Part shown: in pieces, positions 46,300 through 54,980 of the stretch | Layout of the letters: every line of letters starts with the position of its first letter | Position numbering within the stretch: the first letter of the stretch is position 1 | NCBI GenBank assembly: GCA_045601325.1 | Contig: JAZRZI010000008.1 | Coordinates: 1-64,000 of the forward strand | DNA from: JAZRZI01 sp045601325 | GTDB taxonomy: Bacteria; Bacillota_I; Bacilli_A; RFN20; CAG-826 | DNA length: 64,000 nt | Reading direction: 5' to 3' | The notes under the pieces: generated by a model | Told to the model about the DNA's origin: nothing | What the model saw: only the letters and a program-made list of their open reading frames with translations | The model's database searches: none | Translations under genes and position numbers: made by a program

Positions 46300-46540
46300 A
46301 CGAAGGAAACAAGTACACTATTCCTCTGCTAGATAGAGATGACTCGGTTGGTGAAAGAGTTATAGCAAGAATTTGTGGAATACATTCTGGAGCTGCTTCC
46401 TGAAATTAAGTAGGGATAGACGGGTTAGCCCGATATAGCTAGATGTGCACTGCACACACTAAGGAATAACTCGTGAGGGTTATTTAAAATGAGGTGGTAA
46501 CACGATACATTCGTCCTCTGTAAAGAGGACTTTTTATATT
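46300..46540 (+). promoter_or_regulatory. T-box riboswitch leader of tyrS
   Basis: Transcription attenuator read by uncharged tRNA-Tyr. The T-box sequence TGAGGTGGTAACACG is at 46490-46504, and the terminator GTCCTCT/AGAGGAC with T run at 46513-46535. A TAC (Tyr) triplet at 46381-46383 in a purine-rich loop fits the specifier codon. The hairpin ACGGGTTAGCCCG (about 46420) fits the stem III region. Leader limits are approximate. Confidence 0.88.
46513..46535 (+). terminator. T-box attenuator terminator
   Basis: Stem GTCCTCT/AGAGGAC, loop GTAA, five T. The 5' half can pair alternatively with the T-box (GAGG of 46491-46494) as antiterminator. Confidence 0.85.
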
Positions 46541-46556
46541 TTTAGGAGGGAAAAAT

Positions 46557-47774
46557 ATGGGCATTTATGAAGATCTTCAAGAAAGAGGTTTAATCGCTCA
46601 AGTTACCGATGAGAACGAAATTAAGGAATTAGTTAATAACGGAAAAGCTGTTTTCTATATTGGCTTTGATCCAACCGCTGATAGTTTGCATGTTGGTCAC
46701 TTTATGACATTAGTGTTGATGAAGAGATTACAAATGGCAGGCAATAGACCAATTGCTTTATTAGGCGGTGGAACTGGTATGGTTGGTGACCCATCAGGTA
46801 GAACAGATATGAGAAAAATGTTAACTATTGAAGACATTGATCACAACTGTGACTGTTTTAAAAAGCAAATGGAAAAATTCATAGAATTCGGTCCAGGCAA
46901 AGCCATGATTATTAACAATGCTGAATGGTTAAGAAACCTTAACTATATTGATTTATTAAGAGACGTAGGTGCACATTTCTCAGTTAACAAAATGTTAACT
47001 GCTGAATGCTATAAGCAAAGAATGGAAAGAGGCTTATCCTTCTTAGAATTCAACTATATGATTATGCAAAGCTATGACTTCTATTATTTGCATGAACATT
47101 ATGGATGCAATATGGAATTCGGTGGCGATGACCAATGGAGTAATATGCTTGGTGGCACCGAATTAATTAGAAAGAAAACCGGCAAAGATGCATATGCATT
47201 AACAATTACTCTTTTATTAAATAGCGAAGGAAAGAAAATGGGCAAAACCGCTTCAGGTGCAGTTTGGTTAGATCCAAATAAAACATCTCCATTTGAATTC
47301 TTCCAATACTGGAGAAATGTTGATGACGGCGATGTGATTAAATGTATGAAACTTTTGACATTTATTCCTATCCAAGAAATCAAGGAAATGGAAAGCTGGC
47401 CAGATAATAGAATTAACGAAAAGAAAGAGATTCTCGCATTTGAATTGACAAAGTTAGTTCACGGTGAAGAAGAAGCTGCAAAAGCTAAAGTAGCAGCAAG
47501 AGCATTATTCTCTGGAGAAGGTGATGATAGCAATATGCCAACAACCGAACTCGAAAATGTTCCCGAAGAAGGAATTCAATTATTGAATATCATGGTCACT
47601 GCTGAATTAACTACATCTAGAGGTGAAGGAAGAAGACTCATTGAACAAGGTGGAGTTTCTGTTAATGGAGAAAAAATAAATAATCCAAATATCACAATTT
47701 CTAAAGCTCAATTAATGGAAGGAATTAAGATTAAAAAAGGTAAAAAAGTCTTCCACAAAGTTATTGCAAAATAG
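46557..47774 (+). CDS. tyrS: tyrosyl-tRNA synthetase
   Basis: Charges tRNA-Tyr. The 405-residue class I enzyme has HVGHF (HIGH motif), LLGGGTGMVGDPSGRT, YDFYYLHEHYGC with GGDDQWSN, KKMGKTASG (KMSKS motif) and a C-terminal S4 RNA-binding domain (LTTSRGEGRRLIEQGGVSVNG). AGGAGGG precedes the ATG. Regulation is by the T-box leader. Ends at a strong terminator. Confidence 0.97.
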   Translation: MGIYEDLQERGLIAQVTDENEIKELVNNGKAVFYIGFDPTADSLHVGHFMTLVLMKRLQMAGNRPIALLGGGTGMVGDPSGRTDMRKMLTIEDIDHNCDCFKKQMEKFIEFGPGKAMIINNAEWLRNLNYIDLLRDVGAHFSVNKMLTAECYKQRMERGLSFLEFNYMIMQSYDFYYLHEHYGCNMEFGGDDQWSNMLGGTELIRKKTGKDAYALTITLLLNSEGKKMGKTASGAVWLDPNKTSPFEFFQYWRNVDDGDVIKCMKLLTFIPIQEIKEMESWPDNRINEKKEILAFELTKLVHGEEEAAKAKVAARALFSGEGDDSNMPTTELENVPEEGIQLLNIMVTAELTTSRGEGRRLIEQGGVSVNGEKINNPNITISKAQLMEGIKIKKGKKVFHKVIAK

Positions 47775-47791
47775 TTTAATAGCAAACAAAA

Positions 47792-47817
47792 AAGAGCACT
47801 TTGTGCTCTTTTATTTT
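47792..47817. terminator. bidirectional terminator after tyrS
   Basis: Stem AAGAGCAC/GTGCTCTT, loop TTT, T-rich right flank and an A run on the left, shared with the converging YitT-family gene. Confidence 0.85.
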
Positions 47818-47830
47818 ACATTATTATAGG

Positions 47831-48883
47831 TTAATTAATTGGTTTGATAAAGAAACTACCATACACCTGCACCAAAGATGTGACAGAAATGAATGAGTGA
47901 CTATCAACTTTCCTTGCTAATTCAACAACTTTCTTAACTTCATTAGAAGAAACAATCATCCAAAAGACGAATTGTTCTCTACCAGAATAAACACCATTAC
48001 CATGCGCCATTGTAGCACCGTGAGGGAAATTGGAAATCAAGATTTCGCCCATATCTGAATGTGTTGTAATGATTTCAACTCTAAGTTTTTTATTTCTTAA
48101 GTTAATAAGGTCGACGACAACATTAACAATGATTAAATAAACTAATGAAAATAACATTGGACCAACAGCAGCGCCCCAGTTACCACCATTATCAACAGCT
48201 AGAAGAATAGAATAAATAGCGATAATAACAGCATTAACGGCGACACCAAATTTGCCAACAGAAGTAGACTTTTTATTAGAAATATAGTAGGTTATAATAT
48301 CAATTCCGCCACATGAGAATTCTGCCTTATATGTGATTGCACTAGATAGGCCTATTATTACGCCACCAAATAAGCCGCGTAAAAAAGGCATTGAACCAAT
48401 AGCAGTTGAAAGATCAACTACCTCATTCACAGTACGTGAACCTGTTGCGAGTAAATTGTACATAAAGCCATTTTCGCCACCAAGCATTTGAGGCACTAAA
48501 ACTAAGAACAACGAAGAAGCTCCAACATTGATAGCTGTTTGGATTGAAAAACGTTTGCCAATTTTAAAGAAAGCAAAAACTAATAAAGGTAAATTAAAAC
48601 AAACATAACCAATAGCGGTAAGTACGTTATCAGGAATTGTTCCACCAAAAATATGAACAACCAAAGCAAGAACTTGAGATAAACCAGATACACCACCAGT
48701 TGCAAACTTCATCGTAGAGAATGGTTCATTAGGCAAAACGAAAAGAGTAAAGCCAACAGCAAATATAATTGCTCCTAATACTGCAATAAAAAATCCTTTA
48801 ACTTCATAAAGAATTTTTTTGAGAATATAATGATCATAGAAGAAGTTATTTATTTTTCTTTTGTAACGTTGAATTTTTCTCAT
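47831..48883 (-). CDS. YitT/DUF161 family membrane protein with DUF2179 domain
   Basis: A 350-residue protein: a basic N-terminus, five or six membrane helices including GFFIAVLGAIIFAVGFTLFVLP, a GGVSGLSQVL motif repeated later as KAEFSCGGIDIITYYIS, and a C-terminal DUF2179 domain (VEIITTHSDMGEILI, HGATMAHGNGVYSG). This is the standard YitT layout; the transported substrate is unknown. Start at 48883 is preferred (MRKIQRYKRK); the frame extends upstream to 48925 but that stretch looks like promoter sequence (TTGACT, TACAAT). Confidence 0.88.
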   Translation of the reverse strand: MRKIQRYKRKINNFFYDHYILKKILYEVKGFFIAVLGAIIFAVGFTLFVLPNEPFSTMKFATGGVSGLSQVLALVVHIFGGTIPDNVLTAIGYVCFNLPLLVFAFFKIGKRFSIQTAINVGASSLFLVLVPQMLGGENGFMYNLLATGSRTVNEVVDLSTAIGSMPFLRGLFGGVIIGLSSAITYKAEFSCGGIDIITYYISNKKSTSVGKFGVAVNAVIIAIYSILLAVDNGGNWGAAVGPMLFSLVYLIIVNVVVDLINLRNKKLRVEIITTHSDMGEILISNFPHGATMAHGNGVYSGREQFVFWMIVSSNEVKKVVELARKVDSHSFISVTSLVQVYGSFFIKPIN

Positions 48884-49018
48884 ATTGACAAGCAATATTG
48901 TAGTAGGAGTCAAGTCAAAAAACAATATATATTATATTTATAATATTTTTTGGTAAAATATAGACGTTATGGCATATTGGCTATTTGCCTAATACATGTT
49001 TGTTATACAAATATGTTA

Positions 49019-49047
49019 TTGCATTAAAAAATGCTTAGTGTTAATAT
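49019..49047 (+). promoter_or_regulatory. promoter of the thioredoxin-like membrane protein gene
   Basis: TTGCAT (49019-49024), 17-base spacer, TAATAT (49042-49047), the same hexamers and spacing as before rpmB. A small hairpin GCATT/AATGC overlaps the -35. Confidence 0.5.
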
Positions 49048-49083
49048 ATTTAGCGCTATATGTATATATAGGAGGTTACTACT

Positions 49084-49902
49084 ATGGTCGTATTAAAAGC
49101 AATCGGAAGATTCTTCGCCAAGATTGGTCGTTGGATCAGAGACACAGCATGGGTTCAACCATTATTAATTGTTGGCGGTATCTTTGCAATTATCTTCTCT
49201 ATCCCACCAATTACAAAAGCTATCAAAAACGCTAATAAAGAAAGCGATGCTGCATTAGCATATTACAAGAAAAATGCATTAAGCTGGAAAGGCGTCGAAA
49301 AAGATGGCGTTAGCTGTGATGTTGAAAAATTATTTGCTTATCTTGAAAACCCTGATGATCCAAATAATAAAACATACGCTAATAAATTTGGTCGTAAATT
49401 CTTTGTGAACTTTGTCCAAGAAGGCTGCACAGGCTGCAAATCAAACTACTATGGTTTCAAAACAGCACAAGACAACTGGGGCAAATCTGAATTTGCATTC
49501 GAGGGCGAAAAAGAAGCATTCAAATCTTACAGCATCTTTATTGATGCAGAAGATGATGACGATGAAATTTGCTTCACAAAATACATTTCTGGTAACAAAG
49601 CAAGTGCTGAATACAATGACATCTTCCAAGATGCAAGTGATATTCAAACTCCATATAAGGACAACGTAGGCGGTGGAGATTCATATTATGAATCATTATT
49701 CTCAGAAGAAAATACATTCCAATCTCCAACATGCTTCTTAGTTGACTTAGATGGTCCTGGTTATACATCTACATTCGGTATCTCTGAAATCTTCTTCGAA
49801 TTCAGCGGAAAAAATGGAGATAGCACAGCATGGGGCAAAGCAAGAACAGTTTGGGATTGTTGGAACCACCAAGGTATCTTCTCAGTTGATTACAAAAAAT
49901 AA
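49084..49902 (+). CDS. membrane-anchored thioredoxin-like protein, probably abundant
   Basis: A 272-residue protein with an N-terminal amphipathic basic stretch (VLKAIGRFFAKIGRWIRD), one membrane helix (about 24-43) and an outside domain. FVNFVQEGCTGCKSNYYGF puts a CxxC pair (C115, C118) after a strand, and SPTCFLVDLDG supplies the cis-proline strand, so a thioredoxin fold is likely. Codon use favours C-ending codons (TTC, ATC, AAC) more than neighbours, and an AGGAGG site plus an rpmB-like promoter precede it; all point to high expression. Monocistronic with its own terminator. Role in extracytoplasmic thiol chemistry is inferred. Confidence 0.75.
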   Translation: MVVLKAIGRFFAKIGRWIRDTAWVQPLLIVGGIFAIIFSIPPITKAIKNANKESDAALAYYKKNALSWKGVEKDGVSCDVEKLFAYLENPDDPNNKTYANKFGRKFFVNFVQEGCTGCKSNYYGFKTAQDNWGKSEFAFEGEKEAFKSYSIFIDAEDDDDEICFTKYISGNKASAEYNDIFQDASDIQTPYKDNVGGGDSYYESLFSEENTFQSPTCFLVDLDGPGYTSTFGISEIFFEFSGKNGDSTAWGKARTVWDCWNHQGIFSVDYKK

Positions 49903-49911
49903 AAACTAAAT

Positions 49912-49934
49912 AACCGTCACTTTGACGGTTTTTT
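49912..49934 (+). terminator. terminator
   Basis: Stem AACCGTCA/TGACGGTT with loop CTT and a T run. It ends the gene at 49084; the next ATG lies seven bases after the T run. Confidence 0.85.
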
Positions 49935-49940
49935 ATTATT

Positions 49941-50648
49941 ATGAAATACTTTAAATACACTTTTGATAACAATGTTATTGCGCTTACCACCACTACAGAA
50001 ATTGGTAACATGGCTTTTCAAGTCGGCAATAATCCAAGTGATGTAATTACCAATAGAACTAAGGTTTTAAACGATTTATCTATTGATAAAAATCATTTAG
50101 TTTTTGTCCACCAAACTCATAGTGATGTAATAAAAGAAGTTACTATTAAGGATTTAGGAAAAGGCTCAAACGACTTTGTTAGTGGTGTTGAAGCTGATGC
50201 TTTATATACAAAGGAAAAAGGAATTGCATTAGCAATATTCCATGCAGATTGTGTTCCACTATTCTTTTATGATCCTACTGTTCCTCTTATAGGAATTATT
50301 CATGCTGGCTATATAGGAACTATTAAAAAGATTACTTACAAAGCATTAAAGGAAGTTATCGAAAAGGAACATTTAAACCCAGATAATATTCAAGTATATG
50401 CTGGTCCACATAGAAGAAAGGAATCATTCTTCGTTGGCGAAGAACAAAAAGAAGAAATATTGTCCGCAAATTGTTTATACGAGGATGGATATTTCGATGC
50501 AACTAATAGTAACATCAACTTCGTGCGCGCATGCGATATAAATAATATTAAAGATATACAAATAGATACAGTTAAGGACATAAATTGCTTTTCAGCATAT
50601 AAAAAGACACCAGTCGGTAGAATGGCGTCCATTATTCTTTTAAAGTAA
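49941..50648 (+). CDS. pgeF: laccase-domain purine nucleoside phosphorylase (YfiH/YlmD family)
   Basis: A 235-residue protein of the former polyphenol oxidase family, now known as LACC1-type purine nucleoside phosphorylase/adenosine deaminase; PgeF also edits peptidoglycan precursors in E. coli. Metal-site motifs HQTHSD, FHADCVPLFF and IGIIHAGYIG are clear. The ATG directly follows the T run of the previous terminator and has no Shine-Dalgarno or visible promoter of its own, so expression by readthrough or a leaderless start is likely. Confidence 0.88.
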   Translation: MKYFKYTFDNNVIALTTTTEIGNMAFQVGNNPSDVITNRTKVLNDLSIDKNHLVFVHQTHSDVIKEVTIKDLGKGSNDFVSGVEADALYTKEKGIALAIFHADCVPLFFYDPTVPLIGIIHAGYIGTIKKITYKALKEVIEKEHLNPDNIQVYAGPHRRKESFFVGEEQKEEILSANCLYEDGYFDATNSNINFVRACDINNIKDIQIDTVKDINCFSAYKKTPVGRMASIILLK

Positions 50649-50652
50649 CAAG

Positions 50653-51120
50653 TTACTTATTTAATCTTTTAAGTACACTACTAGGAACTAAAGCTGAGAC
50701 ATCAACTCCGTTTTTTGCCATCTCAATAATTGTGCTAGAAGATATAAATGATTTTTCTAGTTTAGACATGAGAAACACTGTATCGATATCATGGTCAACA
50801 TAATCGTTTGCAGAGGCAAGTTGGAATTCATAATCGAAATCAGTGACAGCTCTTAAGCCTCTAATTAAATATCTAGAGTTATGGGCTTTAGCGTATTCAA
50901 CTGTCAATCCAGAATAAGAATCGACCTCAACATTTTTCAAATCGCTAACGGCTTCTTTTATCATATCAACTCTATCTATGATAGAGAATCTGCCTTTCTT
51001 ATCAGCGTTTACCGCAACTAAAACGATGACTTTATCAAATACGCCTAATGCTCTTTTAATGATATCTAAATGACCATTTGTGATTGGGTCAAAACTACCT
51101 GCATATATTCCAACTTTCAT
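50653..51120 (-). CDS. coaD: phosphopantetheine adenylyltransferase
   Basis: Penultimate step of coenzyme A synthesis. The 155-residue protein starts MKVGIYAGSFDPITNGHLDI with the nucleotidyltransferase TxGH motif; RYLIRGLRAVTDFDYE and the closing SSSTI are conserved. TGGAGG upstream could serve the ATG at 51123 or at 51120; 51120 matches the family start. Standard pairing with rsmD, whose stop overlaps. Confidence 0.96.
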   Translation of the reverse strand: MKVGIYAGSFDPITNGHLDIIKRALGVFDKVIVLVAVNADKKGRFSIIDRVDMIKEAVSDLKNVEVDSYSGLTVEYAKAHNSRYLIRGLRAVTDFDYEFQLASANDYVDHDIDTVFLMSKLEKSFISSSTIIEMAKNGVDVSALVPSSVLKRLNK

Positions 51121-51122
51121 CA

Positions 51123-51671
51123 TTATTGCCTCCATAATATGGAGACAAAAATTTCCCCATATTTATAATCTTTTCTCTTTTTGAACAAATCATTATCAAA
51201 TTCTAAATAATGATCTGACTCGGTCACTATTATAGCATTATCTTTTAAAAGATTCTTTGATAACGCTAAGTTAATAACATCCTCATATTTACCTTCTTTA
51301 TATGGAGGGTCCATAAATAAGATGTCAACTTTTACATTTTTGTTAGATAATGTCTCTATAGCAGAAACATCTGACATAGAAAAGACAAACGCATTTTCGT
51401 TTGTTATTTTTAAATTGTTGATATTGTTTTTAATTGTTTTTAATGCAATAGGATTAATATCTACAAAGTATGATTTTAAGCAGCCCCTAGAAATGGCTTC
51501 AATTCCAAACGCTCCGCTTCCTGAATATAAATCTAAGAATACTAACCCATCTATATCACCAAGAGCGTTAAAAATAGATTCTCTAATCCTATCTTTAGTG
51601 GGTCTAATATGGCTTGTATCATCAGGCCATTCTAGTAATCTATGTCTATAAATTCCACCAATAACTCGCAT
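51123..51671 (-). CDS. rsmD: 16S rRNA (guanine966-N2)-methyltransferase
   Basis: A 182-residue enzyme that methylates G966 of 16S rRNA. Motifs: MRVIGGIYRHRLLEWP, IRPTKDRIRESIFNAL, FLDLYSGSGAFGIEAISRG (SAM loop) and ILFMDPPYKEG (DPPY catalytic). The ATG follows the ylbF stop by one base, and the end overlaps the coaD start region. Confidence 0.96.
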   Translation of the reverse strand: MRVIGGIYRHRLLEWPDDTSHIRPTKDRIRESIFNALGDIDGLVFLDLYSGSGAFGIEAISRGCLKSYFVDINPIALKTIKNNINNLKITNENAFVFSMSDVSAIETLSNKNVKVDILFMDPPYKEGKYEDVINLALSKNLLKDNAIIVTESDHYLEFDNDLFKKRKDYKYGEIFVSILWRQ

Positions 51672-51672
51672 A

Positions 51673-52035
51673 CTACTTAACCTTATCACAAAGTTTAGGC
51701 ATAAAAGGATAAAAAATTAATCTATTAATTTCCTCATATAAATCTTTAACTTCCTTATACGCTGATAAATATTCTTTTACTAGTGGATGATTCATAAGTT
51801 TTTCTTTAGCTAAAGACAACTCTTTAGTGGCAGAAATGGCTTCCTTAGAATCGCTTTTAAATAATCTAGTCATATCTTCATAATGATCTACTGCTCTATC
51901 TTTTTGATAAGAAAGAGTCATTACTTCTTCGTCATTATTTAATTTTGTTTCTAAATTATTAAGTAAAATAACCCTTGGATCATTATCTATTTCTTTTTTT
52001 AAACGATACGCTAATTCGGTAATTTTTGTTTCCAT
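51673..52035 (-). CDS. ylbF: YlbF-family protein
   Basis: A 120-residue helical protein of the YlbF/YmcA group, members of which form the Y-complex that steers RNase Y and competence/sporulation in Bacillus. It starts METKITELAYRLKKEIDNDPR and contains NNLETKLNNDEEV and KELSLAKEKLMNHPLVKEY, the usual pattern. ylbF-rsmD-coaD is a conserved order. TATAAT on the minus strand (52042-52047) lies six bases before the ATG without Shine-Dalgarno, so a leaderless message is likely; frame extension upstream is therefore rejected. Confidence 0.88.
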   Translation of the reverse strand: METKITELAYRLKKEIDNDPRVILLNNLETKLNNDEEVMTLSYQKDRAVDHYEDMTRLFKSDSKEAISATKELSLAKEKLMNHPLVKEYLSAYKEVKDLYEEINRLIFYPFMPKLCDKVK

Positions 52036-52041
52036 GTTCTT

Positions 52042-52047
52042 ATTATA
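52042..52047 (-). promoter_or_regulatory. consensus -10 of ylbF-rsmD-coaD
   Basis: TATAAT six bases before the ylbF ATG. The divergent def gene starts only 60 bases away. Confidence 0.55.
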
Positions 52048-52094
52048 AAATATTTTTATCTCAATATATATCACTTTGTGATAAGATAAAATAT

Positions 52095-52640
52095 ATGAAA
52101 TTAAAAATAGTAAAAGACCATAATCCAATAATGAGAAAAGTGAGTGCTCCTATGGCTCTCCCTCTTTCTAATGAAGATAAAGATTTATTAGACTCAATGC
52201 TCAATTATATTAAGATGTCTCAAGATGAAGAATATGCAAAAAAGCATAACGTGAGACCAGGTGTTGGCCTTGCTGCTATTCAAGTTGGGCAACTTAAAAA
52301 AGCGTTTGTTGTATATCTTAAATACGAAGATGGAACGGAATTCGCTCACCAAGTTGTTAATCCAAGAATTATTGAAACATCTTTTAGAAAAGCAGCACTT
52401 TCTGGTGGAGAAGGTTGCTTATCCGTAGATAAAGACCATCCAGGTCTAGTTCACCGTTACTATAAAGTTAAAATGGAATGCTACGATGCTTTAACTAATG
52501 AAAACATCGTTATCAGCGCGAGCGGATATGAAGCAATCATTTTACAACATGAATATGATCATTTAGATGGAAAATTCTATTATGACCGTATCGACAAGAA
52601 CAATCCTAATAAGCAATTATTAGGTGAAGAAATTATTTAA
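52095..52640 (+). CDS. def: peptide deformylase
   Basis: Removes the N-formyl group from nascent proteins. The 181-residue protein has motif 1 GVGLAAIQVG, motif 2 EGCLSV and motif 3 QHEYDHLDG, which hold the catalytic metal. Size and the long loop between motifs 1 and 2 fit the Gram-positive type 2. The ATG at 52095 (MKLKIVKDHNP) is chosen by homology; GATAAG/TAAAAT elements just upstream and no Shine-Dalgarno suggest a very short leader. fmt is not in the window. Confidence 0.95.
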   Translation: MKLKIVKDHNPIMRKVSAPMALPLSNEDKDLLDSMLNYIKMSQDEEYAKKHNVRPGVGLAAIQVGQLKKAFVVYLKYEDGTEFAHQVVNPRIIETSFRKAALSGGEGCLSVDKDHPGLVHRYYKVKMECYDALTNENIVISASGYEAIILQHEYDHLDGKFYYDRIDKNNPNKQLLGEEII

Positions 52641-52726
52641 TTTTAAATAATACTTTATTTTTTATTATAGTGTGTTATCATACATACAACTAAATTGACA
52701 TAACATAATGGCTATGGAGGTTTTAA

Positions 52727-54400
52727 ATGGTAAGAAGTAGTTCGATGCCTGTTTCTATCTATGCTTTAGGTGGTTTAGGCGAAGTTGGAAAAAACACTTA
52801 TTGTGTTGAAAATGAAGAAACTTTAATTATTTTAGATGCTGGCGTGCGTTTCCCAGGAGTTGAATTCCCAGGAATTGACTATATCGTTCCTGATTATACG
52901 CACCTCAAAAACAATAGAAATAAGATTAAAGCACTTTTCATTACGCACGGACACGAAGACCACATCGGAGGCATTCCTTTCTTATTACAGCACGTTCATA
53001 TACCTGTTATTTACGCACCAAGATTGGCAGCTGCTTTAATTAAAAACAGATTAGAAGAAAATAAAATGCAAGATAGAACTATTATCGTTGAGTACGATGA
53101 AAACTCTATTGTTAGCGTAGATTCATTCAAAGTTTCATTCTTTAGAGTAACACACTCAATACCTGATTCATTTGGTATTGTTGTTGATACTACCGAAGGT
53201 AGAATTGTTTCTACAGGTGATTTTAAAGTTGACTTAACGCCTGTTGGACCAGATATCGCTATTACTCGTATGGCAGAATTAGGAAAAGAAGGCGTTGATT
53301 TAATGCTTAGTGATTCCACTAATGCTGAAAATGAAGGCTATACACCTAGTGAAAAGAATGTTTACGATTCTATTAATGATGTAATTGAAAATGCTGCTGG
53401 AAGAATTATTGTTTCTACATTCTCAAGTAACATTTCTCGTATTCAACAAGTTTGCGAATGCGCTGTTAAACATAATAGAAAGATTACCATAGTAGGAAGA
53501 AGCATGGAAAAAGCAGTGCAAATTTCAAGAAGCTTCGGATATATCAAAGTACCTGATTCATCTTTCTTCCCAACAAGTGATATTAGATTATATAGAAACA
53601 GCGAAATTTTAATTCTTTGTACTGGTTCTCAAGGCGAACCAATGGCAGCTTTAAGCAGAATCGCAAACGGAGAACATAAAGACATTCATATTATTCCGGG
53701 AGATACTGTTGTTTTCTCAAGCTCTGCTATTCCAGGTAACGGAATAATGATTGAACACGTTGTTGATACGTTATCTAGATCTGGTGCAGAAGTAGTTACA
53801 AACTCTATTTTAAGCGATATTCACTCATCTGGTCACCCTGCAAAACAAGAATTAAGACTTGTCTTAAAATTATTAAAACCTAAATACTTTATGCCTATGC
53901 ATGGTGAATATAGAATGTTAAGAATTCACGCTGAACTAGCTACAACTGTGGGATTAGAAAAAGAAAATACTTTCGTACTCGATAACGGTGATTGCTTAAC
54001 ACTTTCAAGACATAAAGTCACATTAGATTATCCAGTTGAACACGGTAATACATACATTGATGGAAAAGACATTAATGGTTTAGCAGCCACGGTTATGCAA
54101 GATAGAAAAATTCTTACTGATGATGGTATGGTTGCAATAACTGTATCTTTGAACACAAAAACCAATGAAATAATTACTGTTCCACAATTATTCTTAAAAG
54201 GCGTTATTAGCCAAGAAAACAAAAAGATGTCTGAAAAAATAATTGCCGAAATAGAAAAAACATTAAAAGCAAAATTACAAACTAGGACAAACTTTACAGA
54301 ATTAAAAATGATCATGAAAAAGATTGCTGGCGATCTTATTTACGAAAGAACAAATCGTAAGCCAATGATCATTCCTGTAATTATGGCTAAAAATTCATGA
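52727..54400 (+). CDS. rnjA: ribonuclease J
   Basis: 5'-3' exo- and endoribonuclease of the metallo-beta-lactamase/beta-CASP family, central to mRNA decay and rRNA maturation in low-G+C Gram-positives. The 557-residue protein has the HGHEDHIGG metal motif, GDFKVDLTPVG, SDSTNAENEGYTPSE, GSQGEPMAALSRIA and the HSSGH box. GGAGG lies eight to nine bases before the ATG. It ends in TGA overlapping the maf start (ATGA). Confidence 0.96.
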   Translation: MVRSSSMPVSIYALGGLGEVGKNTYCVENEETLIILDAGVRFPGVEFPGIDYIVPDYTHLKNNRNKIKALFITHGHEDHIGGIPFLLQHVHIPVIYAPRLAAALIKNRLEENKMQDRTIIVEYDENSIVSVDSFKVSFFRVTHSIPDSFGIVVDTTEGRIVSTGDFKVDLTPVGPDIAITRMAELGKEGVDLMLSDSTNAENEGYTPSEKNVYDSINDVIENAAGRIIVSTFSSNISRIQQVCECAVKHNRKITIVGRSMEKAVQISRSFGYIKVPDSSFFPTSDIRLYRNSEILILCTGSQGEPMAALSRIANGEHKDIHIIPGDTVVFSSSAIPGNGIMIEHVVDTLSRSGAEVVTNSILSDIHSSGHPAKQELRLVLKLLKPKYFMPMHGEYRMLRIHAELATTVGLEKENTFVLDNGDCLTLSRHKVTLDYPVEHGNTYIDGKDINGLAATVMQDRKILTDDGMVAITVSLNTKTNEIITVPQLFLKGVISQENKKMSEKIIAEIEKTLKAKLQTRTNFTELKMIMKKIAGDLIYERTNRKPMIIPVIMAKNS

Positions 54401-54957
54401 TTATCTTAGCGAGTAAATCACCAAGAAGAAAAGAATTGATGAAGAAAATAACTTCATCTTTTTCTATATGTGTAGCAGATATTGATGAGTCAATTAGTTA
54501 TTCTTTGCCAACTCCATTAGATGCAACAATGGATATTGCAAAAAGAAAAGGTGAAAAAGTTGCAAAAGACCACTATGACGATATAGTAATTTCAGCTGAC
54601 ACAATTGTTGTATTAGATAATGAAATATTAGGCAAACCAAAAGACAAAGAAGATGCCAAAAATATGCTTCTAAAATTATCAAATAAAACGCACACAGTCG
54701 TCACTGCATATGCGATATTTTATAAGGACAAAATGATTCAAAATCACGTGGAAACTTTAGTAAAATTTGCTAACCTTCAATTAGATACAGTGCTTAGATA
54801 TATAGAAACAGGTTCCCCTATGGATAAAGCTGGTAGCTATGGTTACCAAGATAACGACAAAGAGTTCCATATAGTCGATAACATCATTGGCAGCGAAGAC
54901 AATGTCATCGGTTTTCCAGTAGAAGAAATAAAAGGCGATTTAAATAAAATCGCCTAA
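54397..54957 (+). CDS. maf: Maf-family nucleoside triphosphate pyrophosphatase
   Basis: House-cleaning pyrophosphatase acting on dTTP/UTP or modified nucleotides. The 186-residue protein begins MIILASKSPRRKELMKKI, followed by DIDES, ISADTIVVLDNEILGKPKD and TGSPMDKAGSYGYQ, all conserved. Translation is coupled to rnjA. The final codons form a hairpin (GGCGATTT/AAATCGCC, 54934-54954). Confidence 0.95.
   Translation: MIILASKSPRRKELMKKITSSFSICVADIDESISYSLPTPLDATMDIAKRKGEKVAKDHYDDIVISADTIVVLDNEILGKPKDKEDAKNMLLKLSNKTHTVVTAYAIFYKDKMIQNHVETLVKFANLQLDTVLRYIETGSPMDKAGSYGYQDNDKEFHIVDNIIGSEDNVIGFPVEEIKGDLNKIA
54934..54954 (+). terminator. hairpin at the end of maf, weak terminator
   Basis: Eight-pair stem inside the last codons; only a mixed A/T stretch follows, so termination strength is doubtful. 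Confidence 0.35.
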
Positions 54958-54980
54958 TATTTAAAGATTTAATCGGAAAA

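Noticed and set aside
48884..48925. N-terminal extension of the YitT-family protein
   Set aside because: The stretch contains TTGACT and TACAAT elements typical of promoter DNA and lacks similarity to the family start.
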